Assembly (NCBI RefSeq): GCF_963664965.1
Contig: NZ_OY761823.1
Span: 1,808,001 to 1,872,000 of the forward strand
Direction: 5' to 3'
DNA from: an uncultured Pseudodesulfovibrio sp.
Lineage (GTDB): Bacteria; Desulfobacterota; Desulfovibrionia; Desulfovibrionales; Desulfovibrionaceae
DNA: 64,000 bases
Under the pieces are notes generated by a model. It did no database searches. It was not told the origin of the DNA and worked only from the letters and a program-made list of their open reading frames with translations. The position numbers and the translations under genes are program-made. Of this stretch, positions 53,028 through 62,627 are shown piece by piece (within the stretch, counting starts at the first letter, position 1; each line of letters starts with the position of its first letter).

Positions 53028-53411
53028 ATGGCTGTTGTTGATCCTGTAGCCGACATGTTGACCCGCATTCGGAATGCGTATGGTGCCTATCACACTGATG
53101 TCACCATTCCCGTTTCCAAGATGAAAACTTCCATCGCGGGTATCCTGAAGGAAGAAGGTTATATCACCGACTACGCTGTCGAGGACAGGGACATCAGTAT
53201 TACCCTCAAGTACGCTGAAGGCAAACCGCTCGTTACTGGCCTGAAAAAGGTCAGTAAGCCCGGTCGCCGCGTATATGTAGGTGCTTCTGATATCCCCCGC
53301 GTGCAGAACGGTATCGGTATTTGTATCGTGTCCACCTCGAAAGGGTTGCTCGAAGGCGCCAAGGCTAAAGAAGCCAAGGTCGGCGGCGAGCTGCTGTGCG
53401 AAATCTGGTAG
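53028..53411 (+). CDS. rpsH: 30S ribosomal protein S8
   Basis: 127 residues: DPVADMLTRIRNAYGAYH at the start and RVQNGIGICIVSTSKG near the C-terminus, ending GELLCEIW. It binds helix 21 of 16S RNA and in E. coli represses spc mRNA. AAGGAG precedes the ATG. Confidence 0.97.
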   Translation: MAVVDPVADMLTRIRNAYGAYHTDVTIPVSKMKTSIAGILKEEGYITDYAVEDRDISITLKYAEGKPLVTGLKKVSKPGRRVYVGASDIPRVQNGIGICIVSTSKGLLEGAKAKEAKVGGELLCEIW

Positions 53412-53423
53412 AGAGGTTCCAAA

Positions 53424-53960
53424 ATGTCTCGTATAGGAAAGAATCCCATCGCAATTCCTTCGGGTGTTGAGGTGACTGTTGGAGCCTCCGAGATCCAGGT
53501 CAAGGGACCCAAGGGTTCCTTGAAAACCGCGGTCCATCCGACCGTGGAGTACAAGATCGAGGATGGCAAGGTGTTTGTCACCCGTACTGATGATTCCCGC
53601 CTCGCACGCGGTCAGCATGGTCTTCGCAGGACCCTGCTCGCCAACTGCGTGGAAGGTGTTTCCAAGGGCTATGCAAAGGCTCTGGAAGTTATCGGTGTCG
53701 GTTACAAAGTGTCCGTTCAGGGCAAGAAGATCGTGCTTAACGTGGGATATTCCCATCCGGTAGAGTTCGATCTGCCCGCCGGTATTGAAGCCAAGGCCGA
53801 AGGCAGCAAGCTGACCATCGAAGGCATCGACAAGCAGCTTGTCGGTGAAGTCGCAGCTCAGATCCGCCGCGTACGTCCGCCGGAACCCTACAAGGGCAAG
53901 GGCATCAAGTACGCTGAGGAAATCATCCGCCGCAAGGCTGGTAAGTCCGGCGCTAAGTAG
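53424..53960 (+). CDS. rplF: 50S ribosomal protein L6
   Basis: 178 residues. [19 protein letters not shown] and the signature [19 protein letters not shown] identify L6, located next to the sarcin-ricin loop. Length and order (between rpsH and rplR) are standard. Confidence 0.97.
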   Translation: MSRIGKNPIAIPSGVEVTVGASEIQVKGPKGSLKTAVHPTVEYKIEDGKVFVTRTDDSRLARGQHGLRRTLLANCVEGVSKGYAKALEVIGVGYKVSVQGKKIVLNVGYSHPVEFDLPAGIEAKAEGSKLTIEGIDKQLVGEVAAQIRRVRPPEPYKGKGIKYAEEIIRRKAGKSGAK

Positions 53961-53970
53961 GGGTATAGCC

Positions 53971-54330
53971 ATGAGTAAAAGCAAGAATGCACAGAGGCTT
54001 CTCCGCAAGCCCCGCATCAGAAAGAAGATCTCCGGTACCGAAGCCCGGCCCCGTCTGGTCGTCTTCCGCTCCAACCAGCATCTTTATGCACAGTTGGTGG
54101 ATGACGTGAACGGTGTGACTCTCGCAGCTACCAGCACTCAGATGCTGAACAAGGACGGCGAGACTCTCAAGGCCAACAAGGACTCTGCTGCCAAGGTGGG
54201 CAAGGATATTGCCGCCAAGGCTCTCGAAAAGAAAATCGAGTCCGTGGTCTTCGACCGGAATGGATACATCTATCACGGCAAGATCAAAGCCCTTGCCGAT
54301 GGCGCCCGCGAAGCCGGGCTTAAATTCTAG
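53971..54330 (+). CDS. rplR: 50S ribosomal protein L18
   Basis: 119 residues. [23 protein letters not shown] and [23 protein letters not shown] are the 5S-RNA-binding L18 signatures. The ATG at 53971 lies 10 bp after rplF. The longer frame starting inside rplF is only a shadow. Confidence 0.97.
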   Translation: MSKSKNAQRLLRKPRIRKKISGTEARPRLVVFRSNQHLYAQLVDDVNGVTLAATSTQMLNKDGETLKANKDSAAKVGKDIAAKALEKKIESVVFDRNGYIYHGKIKALADGAREAGLKF

Positions 54331-54347
54331 GTAGCTAGGAAAGTACA

Positions 54348-54839
54348 ATGGAACAGAATGATAGTGGATTGATTGAAAAAATCGTCTACCTCAATCGCGT
54401 CGCCAAGGTTGTCAAAGGTGGCCGCCGTTTCAGCTTTAGCTGCCTGGTGGTCGTCGGCGACGGTGAAGGTGGAGTGGGTTACGGTCTGGGTAAGGCCAAC
54501 GAAGTGCCCGAAGCTATCCGCAAGGCTAGCGAGCGCGCCAAGAAGAACATGATTCAGGTTCCTCTTCTGGACGGCACTCTGCCCTATGAGGTTCTGGGAC
54601 GTTACGGTGCAGGCCGCGTTATGCTGAAGCCTGCCAGCCGTGGTACCGGTATCATCGCCGGTGGTCCCGTTCGCGCGATCATGGAAGCCGTTGGCGTTCA
54701 TGACATCCTGACCAAGGCAATTGGCACCAACAATCCGCACAACGTGCTGCGTGCCACCATTGCCGGTCTCGAGTCCCTGCGTAGTGCCGAGGAAGTTTCC
54801 GCTCTTCGCGGTGTCCCGGTTTCTACGCCGAGAAAGTAA
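54348..54839 (+). CDS. rpsE: 30S ribosomal protein S5
   Basis: 163 residues. [23 protein letters not shown] with [17 protein letters not shown] and the nucleic acid-binding [16 protein letters not shown] are present. It contributes to decoding accuracy and the mRNA entry site. It is followed by rpmD after 12 bp. Confidence 0.97.
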   Translation: MEQNDSGLIEKIVYLNRVAKVVKGGRRFSFSCLVVVGDGEGGVGYGLGKANEVPEAIRKASERAKKNMIQVPLLDGTLPYEVLGRYGAGRVMLKPASRGTGIIAGGPVRAIMEAVGVHDILTKAIGTNNPHNVLRATIAGLESLRSAEEVSALRGVPVSTPRK

Positions 54840-54851
54840 TAGGAGATCGCC

Positions 54852-55025
54852 GTGTTGAAAGTAAAACAGATCAAAAGCAAGATTGCGTGCAAGCCCGACC
54901 AGGTCAAGACTCTGGAAGCACTGGGCCTGCACAAGATCCGTCAGGTCAAAGAGCACGAGGACAACGCTGTCATTCGTGGCATGATCTATAAGGTCCGTCA
55001 TCTGGTGGAGGTAACTGAGTCATGA
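54852..55025 (+). CDS. rpmD: 50S ribosomal protein L30
   Basis: 57 residues from a GTG at 54852 behind AGGAGA: MLKVKQIKSKIACKPDQVKT, then GLHKIRQVKEHED and the end MIYKVRHLVEVTES. The small L30 is missing in some bacterial groups but present here. Its TGA overlaps the rplO start as ATGA. Confidence 0.94.
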   Translation: MLKVKQIKSKIACKPDQVKTLEALGLHKIRQVKEHEDNAVIRGMIYKVRHLVEVTES

Positions 55026-55468
55026 GACTTCATGAACTGTATGCATTCCCGGAAGAATACAAGCAGCGTCGCCGTATAGGCCGCGGCTCCGGCTCCGGCT
55101 GGGGCAAGACCGCTGCTCGTGGTCATAATGGCCAGAAATCGCGTTCCGGTGGCGGAGTCCGCCCCGGTTTCGAAGGTGGCCAGATGCCTCTGGCTCGCCG
55201 CCTTCCCAAGCGCGGATTCAAGAATCCCTTCCGCGAGGAGTATGAAGCCGTCAACGTGGGCCGTCTGATTGCCCTGTTTGAAGGCAAGGACGAGATCACC
55301 CTGGTCGACATGTACGAGCGTGGCGTCGTGAAGAACGGCGCACCTGTGAAGGTGCTTGGTACTGGCGAGGTTGAGAAGGCCGTTACCATTGAAGCTCACC
55401 GTTTCAGTGCGTCTGCTGCCGAAAAGATTGCCAAGGCCGGCGGAAACGCCAAGGCCATTGAAGGCTAA
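55022..55468 (+). CDS. rplO: 50S ribosomal protein L15
   Basis: 148 residues with the Gly-rich RIGRGSGSGWGKTAARGHNGQ and FEGGQMPLARRLPKRGFKNP. It is a late-assembling 23S-binding protein. It starts in the ATGA overlap with rpmD and precedes secY by 28 bp. Confidence 0.97.
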   Translation: MRLHELYAFPEEYKQRRRIGRGSGSGWGKTAARGHNGQKSRSGGGVRPGFEGGQMPLARRLPKRGFKNPFREEYEAVNVGRLIALFEGKDEITLVDMYERGVVKNGAPVKVLGTGEVEKAVTIEAHRFSASAAEKIAKAGGNAKAIEG

Positions 55469-55496
55469 CCCATAGAATATCGGAAGGGTTGTTATT

Positions 55497-56804
55497 GTGG
55501 CGATGTCAGGAGTTGAGAATCTTGCCCGATTGCCAGAGCTGAAGAAAAAACTGCTCTGGACGTTCGCACTGCTTGCTGTCTACCGGATGGGCATTCATAT
55601 CCCTATTCCCGGCGTCGACAGTGCTGCGCTTGCGGAGTTTTTCGCACAAGCGCAAAACACCCTCTTTGGGATATTCGATATGTTCTCGGGCGGTGGACTG
55701 AAAAATATGTCCATCTTTGCCCTGGGAATCATGCCCTACATCTCCGCTTCCATTATTCTGCAACTGCTCACCGTGGTTTCACCCGAGCTGAAGCGTTTGC
55801 AGAAGGAAGAGGGAGAGGCAGGACGTAAAAAAATAACCCAGTACACCAGATACGGTACCGTACTCATTACCATCGTGCAGGGCTTTGCCATTGCCACCGG
55901 TCTTGAGAGTGCGGCCAGCCCCACGGGTGCTCCCATGGTGCTGATCCCGGGATGGGGATTCAAGCTGATGACCATCCTGACGCTTACCGCCGGTACCGTC
56001 TTTCTGATGTGGCTGGGTGAACAAATGACAGAAAAGGGAATCGGAAACGGTATCTCCCTCATCATCTACGCCGGTATTATCGCAGGCCTCCCGGCCGCGG
56101 TTATCAATACCGTGCAGCTGATGACCGTGGGTGAAATCTCCCTGTTCATCCTGCTGTTCATCATGGTATTCATGGTCGCCACTTTGGCGTTCATCGTCTT
56201 CATGGAACGCGGTCAGCGCAGGATTCCGATTCACTATGCAAAGCGTCAGCAGGGACGTCGCATGTTCGGTGGGCAGACCACGCATCTGCCGCTCAAGATT
56301 AACACCGCAGGTGTTATTCCGCCGATCTTTGCATCGTCCATTCTGATGTTCCCGGCAACGGTTGCACAGTTCTCCAACGTGCAGTGGTTGAAGGATATTT
56401 CATCCTTCATGAGCCCTGATTCCATTATTTATAACATCTTGTTTATTGGAATCATCATCTTTTTCTGCTACTTCTACACAGCGATCATGTTTGATCCGAA
56501 GGGAATTGCAGAGAATATCCAGAAGCAGGGTGGCTTCATTCCGGGCATTCGTCCGGGTGTCCGTACGCGTGAATACATTGACCGTGTGCTGTCTCGAATC
56601 ACCTTGTGGGGCGCATTCTACGTATCGTTGGTGTGTGTCGTTCCCATGTTCCTGATCTCGAACTTCGGTGTCCCGTTCTATTTCGGCGGCACCTCGCTCC
56701 TGATCGTGGTCGGCGTGGCCATGGACTTCATGGGCCGCATCGAGTCCTACCTGATTTCGCGTCAGTATGAGGGCTTGATGGGGAAGGCCGGAAAGGGTAG
56801 ATAG
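55497..56804 (+). CDS. secY: preprotein translocase subunit SecY
   Basis: 435 residues with ten membrane segments. Signatures are YRMGIHIPIPGVD, the plug-region FDMFSGGGLKNMSIFALGIMPYI and RRIPIHYAKRQQGRRMFGGQ. It forms the protein-conducting channel with SecE (encoded at 31516). The GTG at 55497 is eight bases from GGAAGGG; an ATG two codons later is the alternative. map begins 2 bp after its stop. Confidence 0.97.
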   Translation: MAMSGVENLARLPELKKKLLWTFALLAVYRMGIHIPIPGVDSAALAEFFAQAQNTLFGIFDMFSGGGLKNMSIFALGIMPYISASIILQLLTVVSPELKRLQKEEGEAGRKKITQYTRYGTVLITIVQGFAIATGLESAASPTGAPMVLIPGWGFKLMTILTLTAGTVFLMWLGEQMTEKGIGNGISLIIYAGIIAGLPAAVINTVQLMTVGEISLFILLFIMVFMVATLAFIVFMERGQRRIPIHYAKRQQGRRMFGGQTTHLPLKINTAGVIPPIFASSILMFPATVAQFSNVQWLKDISSFMSPDSIIYNILFIGIIIFFCYFYTAIMFDPKGIAENIQKQGGFIPGIRPGVRTREYIDRVLSRITLWGAFYVSLVCVVPMFLISNFGVPFYFGGTSLLIVVGVAMDFMGRIESYLISRQYEGLMGKAGKGR

Positions 56805-56806
56805 CC

Positions 56807-57577
56807 TTGAAGAAATTCAGGGGAGTCTTCCTTAAGAATGAAAAAGAGATTGGCCTCATTCGTGAGGCCAATCGTATTGTTTCCCGAATCCTTGATGAAC
56901 TGGGAGAAAACGTCAAACCCGGCGTTTCAACCATGTTTTTCGAGGATATATGTCAGGCGCGTTGCAAGGAATTGAACGTTCGTCCGGCATTCATGGGGTA
57001 TGGCGGTTTTCCCTATGCCCTGTGTTGTTCTGTGAATGAAGAGATTGTGCACGGCTTTCCTTCCAAGGATCGTATTCTTCAAGAAGGAGACATCGTCAGT
57101 TTTGACATGGGTGTCGTGTACAAGGGGTTCTATGGCGATTCTGCTCGCACCTTTGCGGTAGGGCAGGTTTCCCCTGAGGCGCAGAAACTCATGGACGTGA
57201 CCCGTGAATCTCTTCACATTGGTATCGAACAGGCCGTCCCCGGCAACAACTTGTATGACATCTCCGCGGCAATCCAGTCATACGTTGAAGGGTTCGGCTT
57301 CGGTATAGTTCGTCGATTTGTCGGACATGGGATCGGAAGTCATCTCCATGAGAAGCCTGAGATCCCCAACTTCGTCCCCAAGGGCATGACCGGCGTTCCT
57401 CTCAAAGCCGGGATGGTGCTTGCCATTGAGCCGATGGTCACGGTTGGGAGTTACGAAGTTGAGATTCTGGACGACAAATGGACTGCGGTGACCAAGGACA
57501 GAGGCTTGTCCGCTCACTTTGAGCACACCATTGCAGTCACAAGCGACGGACCGAGGATACTAAGTCTGTCCGACTAG
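56807..57577 (+). CDS. map: methionine aminopeptidase, type I
   Basis: 256 residues from a TTG at 56807, the only start close enough to the secY end. Metal ligands are recognisable in SFDMGVVYKGFYGDSARTF, RFVGHGIGSHLHE, AIEPMVTVG and HFEHTIAVT. It removes N-terminal Met during translation. Position after secY matches the spc operon of many bacteria, but adk, which usually lies between, is absent here. Confidence 0.96.
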   Translation: MKKFRGVFLKNEKEIGLIREANRIVSRILDELGENVKPGVSTMFFEDICQARCKELNVRPAFMGYGGFPYALCCSVNEEIVHGFPSKDRILQEGDIVSFDMGVVYKGFYGDSARTFAVGQVSPEAQKLMDVTRESLHIGIEQAVPGNNLYDISAAIQSYVEGFGFGIVRRFVGHGIGSHLHEKPEIPNFVPKGMTGVPLKAGMVLAIEPMVTVGSYEVEILDDKWTAVTKDRGLSAHFEHTIAVTSDGPRILSLSD

Positions 57578-57602
57578 CCTATGGAGATGGGCAAAATAGG
57601 AC

Positions 57603-57631
57603 TTGCTTATTGTCATGAAACGCTGTATAAA
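57603..57631 (+). promoter_or_regulatory. candidate promoter of the rpmJ/alpha cluster
   Basis: TTGCTT (57603-57608), a 17-bp spacer and TATAAA (57626-57631, five of six). It is in the 129-bp gap between map and rpmJ, about 75 bp before the rpmJ start. Confidence 0.6.
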
Positions 57632-57706
57632 TCGCAGCTTCGTTTAAAAGGCCAGCCCCGTTAGGGGGTTTTGGGCATTATTGTTATTAAGACATTGGAG
57701 ATGGTC

Positions 57707-57820
57707 ATGAAAGTCAGACCTTCTGTTAAGAAAATGTGTTCCAAGTGCAAAGTAATCAGGCGCAACGGTGTGCTGCGGGTAATCTGTGAGAATCCGCGTC
57801 ACAAACAGCGTCAAGGATAA
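57707..57820 (+). CDS. rpmJ: 50S ribosomal protein L36
   Basis: 37 residues, [19 protein letters not shown] at the start and a Cys and His near the end ([13 protein letters not shown]), the zinc-binding form of L36. The second ATG at 57707 is used because GGAG lies six bases before it. The preceding infA gene, common in other genomes, is missing. Confidence 0.95.
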   Translation: MKVRPSVKKMCSKCKVIRRNGVLRVICENPRHKQRQG

Positions 57821-57833
57821 AGGGTAAAAAACT

Positions 57834-58205
57834 ATGGCACGTATAGCTGGTGTAGATCTGCCGAGAAACAAGCGCATGGACATTGCGCTGACCTACATTT
57901 ACGGCATCGGCCGGACCATGGCCCTGCAGATTCTCGATGCCACGAATGTTGACTGGAAGACGAACAGTGACAACCTCACTGCCGAAGAAGTCAACGTTAT
58001 TCGTACCGAGATTGAAAACAACTACAAGGTTGAGGGTGATCTCCGTCGTGAAATCACCACCAATATCAAGCGTCTGATGGACATCGGCTGCTACCGCGGC
58101 CTGCGTCATCGTCGCGGTCTTCCCGTTCGCGGGCAGAAATCCAAGACCAATGCTCGCACCCGCAAGGGTCCCCGTCGCTCTGTGATGGGTCGCAAGAAGA
58201 AGTAG
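57834..58205 (+). CDS. rpsM: 30S ribosomal protein S13
   Basis: 123 residues with [37 protein letters not shown] and [11 protein letters not shown]. It contacts P-site tRNA and the 50S bridge. First gene of the alpha operon order rpsM-rpsK-rpsD-rpoA-rplQ. Confidence 0.97.
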   Translation: MARIAGVDLPRNKRMDIALTYIYGIGRTMALQILDATNVDWKTNSDNLTAEEVNVIRTEIENNYKVEGDLRREITTNIKRLMDIGCYRGLRHRRGLPVRGQKSKTNARTRKGPRRSVMGRKKK

Positions 58206-58293
58206 CGTTGGGCCTGAGAGAATATCGCATCTGCCGTTCCAGTGAATAGGTGGGCGCGTTTTTACAGACTTTTATTCAACGGAGATTAAGGTA

Positions 58294-58680
58294 ATGGCTA
58301 GACCTCGTCGAGCTGGGAAGAAAAAAGAGAAAAAGAACATTCCCGTAGGCATCGCTCACGTCAAGGCCACGTTCAATAATACGATCGTGACCTTCACTGA
58401 TGTCAAAGGTAATGTTGTCAGCTGGGCTTCCGCCGGCGCCCATTTCAAGGGTTCCCGCAAGTCCACTCCTTTTGCGGCACAGATGGCTGCCGAATCCGCC
58501 GCCAAGCGCGCTCAGGATTCCGGTATGCGTACTGTCGGCATCTACGTCAAGGGACCTGGTTCCGGACGTGAGGCCGCTATGCGTGCTATCAACAACGCTG
58601 GTTTCAAGGTGACCTTCATCAGGGATATCACACCGATTCCCCACAATGGCTGCCGTCCGCCGAAACGCCGCAGGGTTTAA
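58294..58680 (+). CDS. rpsK: 30S ribosomal protein S11
   Basis: 128 residues. [19 protein letters not shown] and the end [17 protein letters not shown] are diagnostic of S11, part of the platform near the mRNA exit. It is 88 bp after rpsM, an unusually wide gap for this region, with no gene in it. Confidence 0.97.
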   Translation: MARPRRAGKKKEKKNIPVGIAHVKATFNNTIVTFTDVKGNVVSWASAGAHFKGSRKSTPFAAQMAAESAAKRAQDSGMRTVGIYVKGPGSGREAAMRAINNAGFKVTFIRDITPIPHNGCRPPKRRRV

Positions 58681-58695
58681 TTAAGGAGATCTATC

Positions 58696-59322
58696 GTGGC
58701 AAGATATACTCAAGCAAAATGCAAGCTGTGCCGCCGCGAAGGAACCAAGCTGTTCCTCAAGGGCGATCGCTGCTACACTGATAAATGCGCTTACGAAAAG
58801 CGTCCGTACCCTCCGGGACACTCCGGTCGCATGCGTCACAAGATGAGCGACTACGCCATCCAGCTTCGTGAGAAGCAGAAAGTTCGTCGCATGTACGGCG
58901 TTCTGGAAGGCCAGTTCCGTGATTACTACCATCGTGCAGACGGCATGAAGGGTGTCACAGGTCACAACCTGCTGATGCTCCTCGAACGCCGACTTGACAA
59001 CGTCATCTACCGCCTTGGATTTGCCAACTCCCGCGACCAGGCTCGCCAGTTGGTACGTCACGGCATTTTCATGATGAATGGCCGCCGCGTGAACATTCCG
59101 TCCATGCAGGTCAAGCCTGAAGACGTCATCACCGTTCGCGAGGAAGCCCGCAAGATTCCCGTGATCAACGAAGCTCAGGAAGTTATCGCTCGTCGCGGTT
59201 GCCCCGAGTGGCTCGAATCCGACGGTGCCAACTTCAAGGGCACGGTTAAGGCCATGCCGAGCCGGGAAGACATCCAGTTCCCGATCAACGAGCAGCTCAT
59301 TGTCGAATTGTACTCCAAGTAA
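58696..59322 (+). CDS. rpsD: 30S ribosomal protein S4, zinc-type N-terminus
   Basis: 208 residues from a GTG at 58696 after AAGGAG. The N-terminus has four cysteines ([28 protein letters not shown]), the zinc-binding variant. The S4 RNA-binding domain ([26 protein letters not shown]) follows. S4 nucleates the 30S body and in E. coli represses the alpha operon. Confidence 0.97.
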   Translation: MARYTQAKCKLCRREGTKLFLKGDRCYTDKCAYEKRPYPPGHSGRMRHKMSDYAIQLREKQKVRRMYGVLEGQFRDYYHRADGMKGVTGHNLLMLLERRLDNVIYRLGFANSRDQARQLVRHGIFMMNGRRVNIPSMQVKPEDVITVREEARKIPVINEAQEVIARRGCPEWLESDGANFKGTVKAMPSREDIQFPINEQLIVELYSK

Positions 59323-59334
59323 ATAGGGGACTTC

Positions 59335-60375
59335 ATGCTTATTGAGAACGGCGACAAACTCATCAACACCCGCAACTGGAGCGAACTGGTCAAGCCCGAG
59401 AAACTCGTGCGCGACGCCAAGTCCTCCGAGAACTACGGCAAGTTCATCTGTGAACCCCTTGAGCGCGGCTACGCCACCACCATCGGCAATGCCATGCGTC
59501 GGGTGCTTTTGTCCTCCATGCAGGGCTGTGCCATTGTTGCTGCCTCCATTGAGGGCGTGCAGCACGAGTTCACGACCATGCCGGGTGTTCTCGAAGACAT
59601 GACTGAGGTCGTGCTGAACCTCAAGCAGGTGCGTATTGCCATGACCACTGATGAGCCGCAGAGGCTCGTCATCGAGGCCAACAAGAAAGGCCAGGTCACG
59701 GCAGGCATGATTCAGGAAAATCAGAACATCAAGGTTCTGAATACCGATCAGCTCATTGCCACTCTGACTGAGGATCGCCCCCTGAAGATGGAGATTGAAG
59801 TACGCATGGGCAAGGGCTACGTTCCTGCCGACATGCACGAAGGCCTGGACGATGAGATTGGTTCCATCATTTTGGATGCCAGCTACTCTCCCGTCAAGAA
59901 GGTCGCGTACTCCGTCGAGCAGGCTCGTGTTGGCCAGATGACTAACTACGATAAACTCATCCTTGAGGTGTGGACAGACGGTTCCGTGTCACCCGAGGAT
60001 GCCTGTGCATACAGTGCCAAGATCCTGAAGGATCAACTGTCCGTGTTCATCAACTTTGATGAACTTTCCTCCGAAACCGCTGAGGAAGAGGACGATCCGA
60101 TCGATCTGAACCCGAATCTCTTCAAGAGCATTGATGAACTCGAACTTTCCGTTCGTGCCACCAACTGCCTGAAGGCCGCCAACATTCAGCTTGTTGGTGA
60201 ACTGGTTCAGCGTACCGAGCAGGCCATGCTCAAGACCAAGAACTTCGGTCGTAAATCTCTTGATGAGATTCGCCGGGTGCTTGACGGTATGGCTCTGAAA
60301 TTCGGTATGACCGTTGAGGATTTTGACAAGAAATACCAGGAATGGTTGAAGAGGAAAGAGAAAAATGAGGCATAG
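59335..60375 (+). CDS. rpoA: RNA polymerase subunit alpha
   Basis: 346 residues. The N-terminal dimerisation domain ([23 protein letters not shown]) is joined by an acidic linker ([13 protein letters not shown]) to a C-terminal UP-element/activator domain ([32 protein letters not shown]). It overlaps rplQ by 11 bp. Confidence 0.98.
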   Translation: MLIENGDKLINTRNWSELVKPEKLVRDAKSSENYGKFICEPLERGYATTIGNAMRRVLLSSMQGCAIVAASIEGVQHEFTTMPGVLEDMTEVVLNLKQVRIAMTTDEPQRLVIEANKKGQVTAGMIQENQNIKVLNTDQLIATLTEDRPLKMEIEVRMGKGYVPADMHEGLDDEIGSIILDASYSPVKKVAYSVEQARVGQMTNYDKLILEVWTDGSVSPEDACAYSAKILKDQLSVFINFDELSSETAEEEDDPIDLNPNLFKSIDELELSVRATNCLKAANIQLVGELVQRTEQAMLKTKNFGRKSLDEIRRVLDGMALKFGMTVEDFDKKYQEWLKRKEKNEA

Positions 60376-60781
60376 AAAGTCCGGTCGCAAACTGAATCGG
60401 TCCAATACTCACCGTGCCGCCATGTTCAAGAATATGGCCCGCGCGCTCCTGACCTACGAGCAGATCCGCACAACCGAAGCCAAGGCCAAAGAGCTCCGTC
60501 GCGTTGTCGACAAGCTTATCACTCTGGCACTTCGCAACGATCTGCATACACGCCGCCAGGCCTACAAGGTTCTTGGCAGCCACCAGATGGTGCAGCGTCT
60601 GTTTGACGAAATCGGTCCTCGTTTCGAGGCTGGTAAGGGTGGTTACACCCGCATCGTCAAGTTGGCTCAGCCCCGCAAGGGCGATTGTGCTCCCATGGTC
60701 ATCATTGAGCTGACCAAGAAAGCTGAAGTTGCTCCTGCGAAGGAAGAGACCAAAGCTGAAGAGTCCAAGAGCGAAGACTAG
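60365..60781 (+). CDS. rplQ: 50S ribosomal protein L17
   Basis: 138 residues. [21 protein letters not shown] and the [10 protein letters not shown] segment are typical. The C-terminal 20 residues form an acidic and Lys-rich extension ([15 protein letters not shown]) beyond the common length. It ends the superoperon, with a terminator directly after. Confidence 0.97.
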   Translation: MRHRKSGRKLNRSNTHRAAMFKNMARALLTYEQIRTTEAKAKELRRVVDKLITLALRNDLHTRRQAYKVLGSHQMVQRLFDEIGPRFEAGKGGYTRIVKLAQPRKGDCAPMVIIELTKKAEVAPAKEETKAEESKSED

Positions 60782-60786
60782 ATAGT

Positions 60787-60819
60787 AAAAAGGGCAGACC
60801 TCAGGTCTGCCCTTTTTTT
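60787..60819 (+). terminator. intrinsic terminator ending the ribosomal superoperon
   Basis: AAAAAGGGCAGACC pairs with GGTCTGCCCTTTTT around a short loop, followed by T residues. It lies just after the rplQ stop. Confidence 0.92.
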
Positions 60820-60862
60820 GCCTACTGCTATAGATAATTTCGATACTTATGATAGGTGTGGT

Positions 60863-61762
60863 ATGGATATTCGAAAACTCGAAGCTTTTTGCAAAGTCTA
60901 TGAACTGAAGAGTTTTTCCAAGGCTGGTGAAGATATGTTTCTTTCACAGCCTACCGTGAGTTCTCATATCGCCAATCTTGAGGCTGAACTTGGTGTCAGG
61001 CTTTTTGATCGCCTCGGGCGCAAGGTCATTCCCACGCAGGCCGGGGATGTATTGTATCGCAGTTCTGTGCGTGTTTTCGAGAATCTTGAACAGGCCAAGG
61101 CGTCTATCGAAATGCTTCGGGACAAGGTCGTCGGTGAGCTTGTTGTCGGGTGCAGTACTGTGCCTTCTCATACCATTATGCCCAATCTTCTCGGAAGGTT
61201 TTCCAGGCGCTATCCTGATGTCGAGTTTTCCATTCATACCGGCGATTCTTCAGAAGTGATCAACCGTGTTGCCGCAGGTGATTGGCCCATCGGTATAGTG
61301 GGGCGCGAGCCGGTGTCTGATGAGTTGACCTCTGAGGTTCTTTTTGAAGATGAGAATGTCGTTGTCGCAGCCGGTACGGCTTCCTGGTTGCCAGAGGGGC
61401 ATGTCAGTGTTGAGGATTTGGTCAAGTTGCCGTGGATCATGCGGGAAAAAGGATCAGGCACGCGGCAGATCCTAGAAGACATCCTTGCCGCTGAAGGCCG
61501 GACGTTACAAGATCTCAACGTCAGGTGTCGGGTGGACAGCACCAGTGAAGCCATGGCGCATACAATCGCCGGTGTCGGGATGAGCATGACGTCGCTGCTC
61601 GCTGCAAAGCCGCACATCGAGAGTGGGGCTGTAAAGCGGATTGATGTTCCTGAATTGGCGGGAAAGCGCGATTTTTATCTTATATACCACAGTGGCAGGC
61701 ATGTTTTTCCTGCTTTACAAGCGTTTGTGGATTTCGCGCTACAGACTGATAAGGAATTTTAA
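60863..61762 (+). CDS. LysR-family regulator, resembles the selenium-metabolism-associated type
   Basis: 299 residues. The N-terminal helix-turn-helix is MDIRKLEAFCKVYELKSFSKAG with LSQPTVSSHIANLEAELG. The effector domain begins GELVVGCSTVPSHTIMPNLL and has the usual two-lobed pattern (IGIVGREPVSDEL, WIMREKGSGTRQILED). The opening strongly recalls, from memory, the LysR proteins named selenium metabolism-associated in sulfate reducers; CysB/CysL-like sulfur regulators are the alternative. The ATG at 60863 is the start of the conserved domain. The gene is monocistronic between two terminators. Confidence 0.85.
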   Translation: MDIRKLEAFCKVYELKSFSKAGEDMFLSQPTVSSHIANLEAELGVRLFDRLGRKVIPTQAGDVLYRSSVRVFENLEQAKASIEMLRDKVVGELVVGCSTVPSHTIMPNLLGRFSRRYPDVEFSIHTGDSSEVINRVAAGDWPIGIVGREPVSDELTSEVLFEDENVVVAAGTASWLPEGHVSVEDLVKLPWIMREKGSGTRQILEDILAAEGRTLQDLNVRCRVDSTSEAMAHTIAGVGMSMTSLLAAKPHIESGAVKRIDVPELAGKRDFYLIYHSGRHVFPALQAFVDFALQTDKEF

Positions 61763-61800
61763 CAACAAAGGCCCGGAGAGATATCTCCGGGCCTTTGTTG
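61763..61800. terminator. bidirectional intrinsic terminator
   Basis: A 17-bp perfect inverted repeat (CAACAAAGGCCCGGAGA and its complement) with a four-base loop. It serves the LysR gene and the convergent mqnA gene. Confidence 0.88.
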
Positions 61801-61802
61801 TT

Positions 61803-62627
61803 TTATGGGATGAAGTTGAGTGGCGGAACAGCTTTGATAATTCCGTGATCCGTCAGATGCTGATAGAAAAGTTTCAAACCGTCCTTTTCCTTGTCTCCCA
61901 AATCGTACACCAGACCGTCGAAGTACGAACACATTTCCTGTTCACTCAGGCAACTTCCGTCCGAAGCCAGAGAGCACATGTCGGCGATATTGTCGGTGCC
62001 CCATTGCTTTGCGGCAATAAGGGTTTCGCACGCACGGCGCATGCGGTCCGGCTGGCTGTCAAAACAGGGTTTCTGCACGATCCAGACGCCGAAGATGAAG
62101 GGCAGGCCTGTCAATTCACGCCACGCTTCGCCCAGATCAATTCTGTGCGGATAGTCGGGATGATAGCGGAGGTTCAGTGCTTCGTCGCCGATGGCAAGTA
62201 TAGCCGAAGGGCGCTTTCCCTGTTCCAGTTGTGACGTGGCGTCGCCTGAAACGAATTCGGTTTTGACTTTCCACAGTTGGGCGAGCAGGACTCGCAGAAG
62301 CGCGGCCGAAGTATGCGTCTGCGAACTGACAAGAATGGTCTCGCCCGCCAACTCCTTGACCGGAGTGCGGCTGAGCAGGAGAACACTCTGGACAGGACCG
62401 CAACTGCCGATGGCGATATCCGGGATGAGGTAATACTTTTTCGGGTGTCGCGCATACTCGATGCTTGATGACGCGGAAAGGTCCAGCTTCCCGGCATCCA
62501 TCCTGCGGTTCAGTTCGGACGGCGGGCCGGAGACGATGGAGAAATCGTTTTCGATGCGGTCGTTTTCCAATGGGTGATAGATCGGAAGGACATTGAGATA
62601 CCCGATTTTTCCTAGTCGAATGGTCAT
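61803..62627 (-). CDS. mqnA: chorismate dehydratase MqnA (menaquinone, futalosine route)
   Basis: 274 residues, a binding-protein fold: IRLGKIGYLNVLPIYHPLE, DLSASSSIEYARHPKKYYLIPD, SVLLLSRTPVKEL and LPFIFGVWIVQK. MqnA makes 3-[(1-carboxyvinyl)oxy]benzoate from chorismate, the entry step of the futalosine route. The ATG at 62627 overlaps the mqnC stop (ATGA). It is the last gene of an mqnE-mqnC-mqnA unit. Confidence 0.9.
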   Translation of the reverse strand: MTIRLGKIGYLNVLPIYHPLENDRIENDFSIVSGPPSELNRRMDAGKLDLSASSSIEYARHPKKYYLIPDIAIGSCGPVQSVLLLSRTPVKELAGETILVSSQTHTSAALLRVLLAQLWKVKTEFVSGDATSQLEQGKRPSAILAIGDEALNLRYHPDYPHRIDLGEAWRELTGLPFIFGVWIVQKPCFDSQPDRMRRACETLIAAKQWGTDNIADMCSLASDGSCLSEQEMCSYFDGLVYDLGDKEKDGLKLFYQHLTDHGIIKAVPPLNFIP

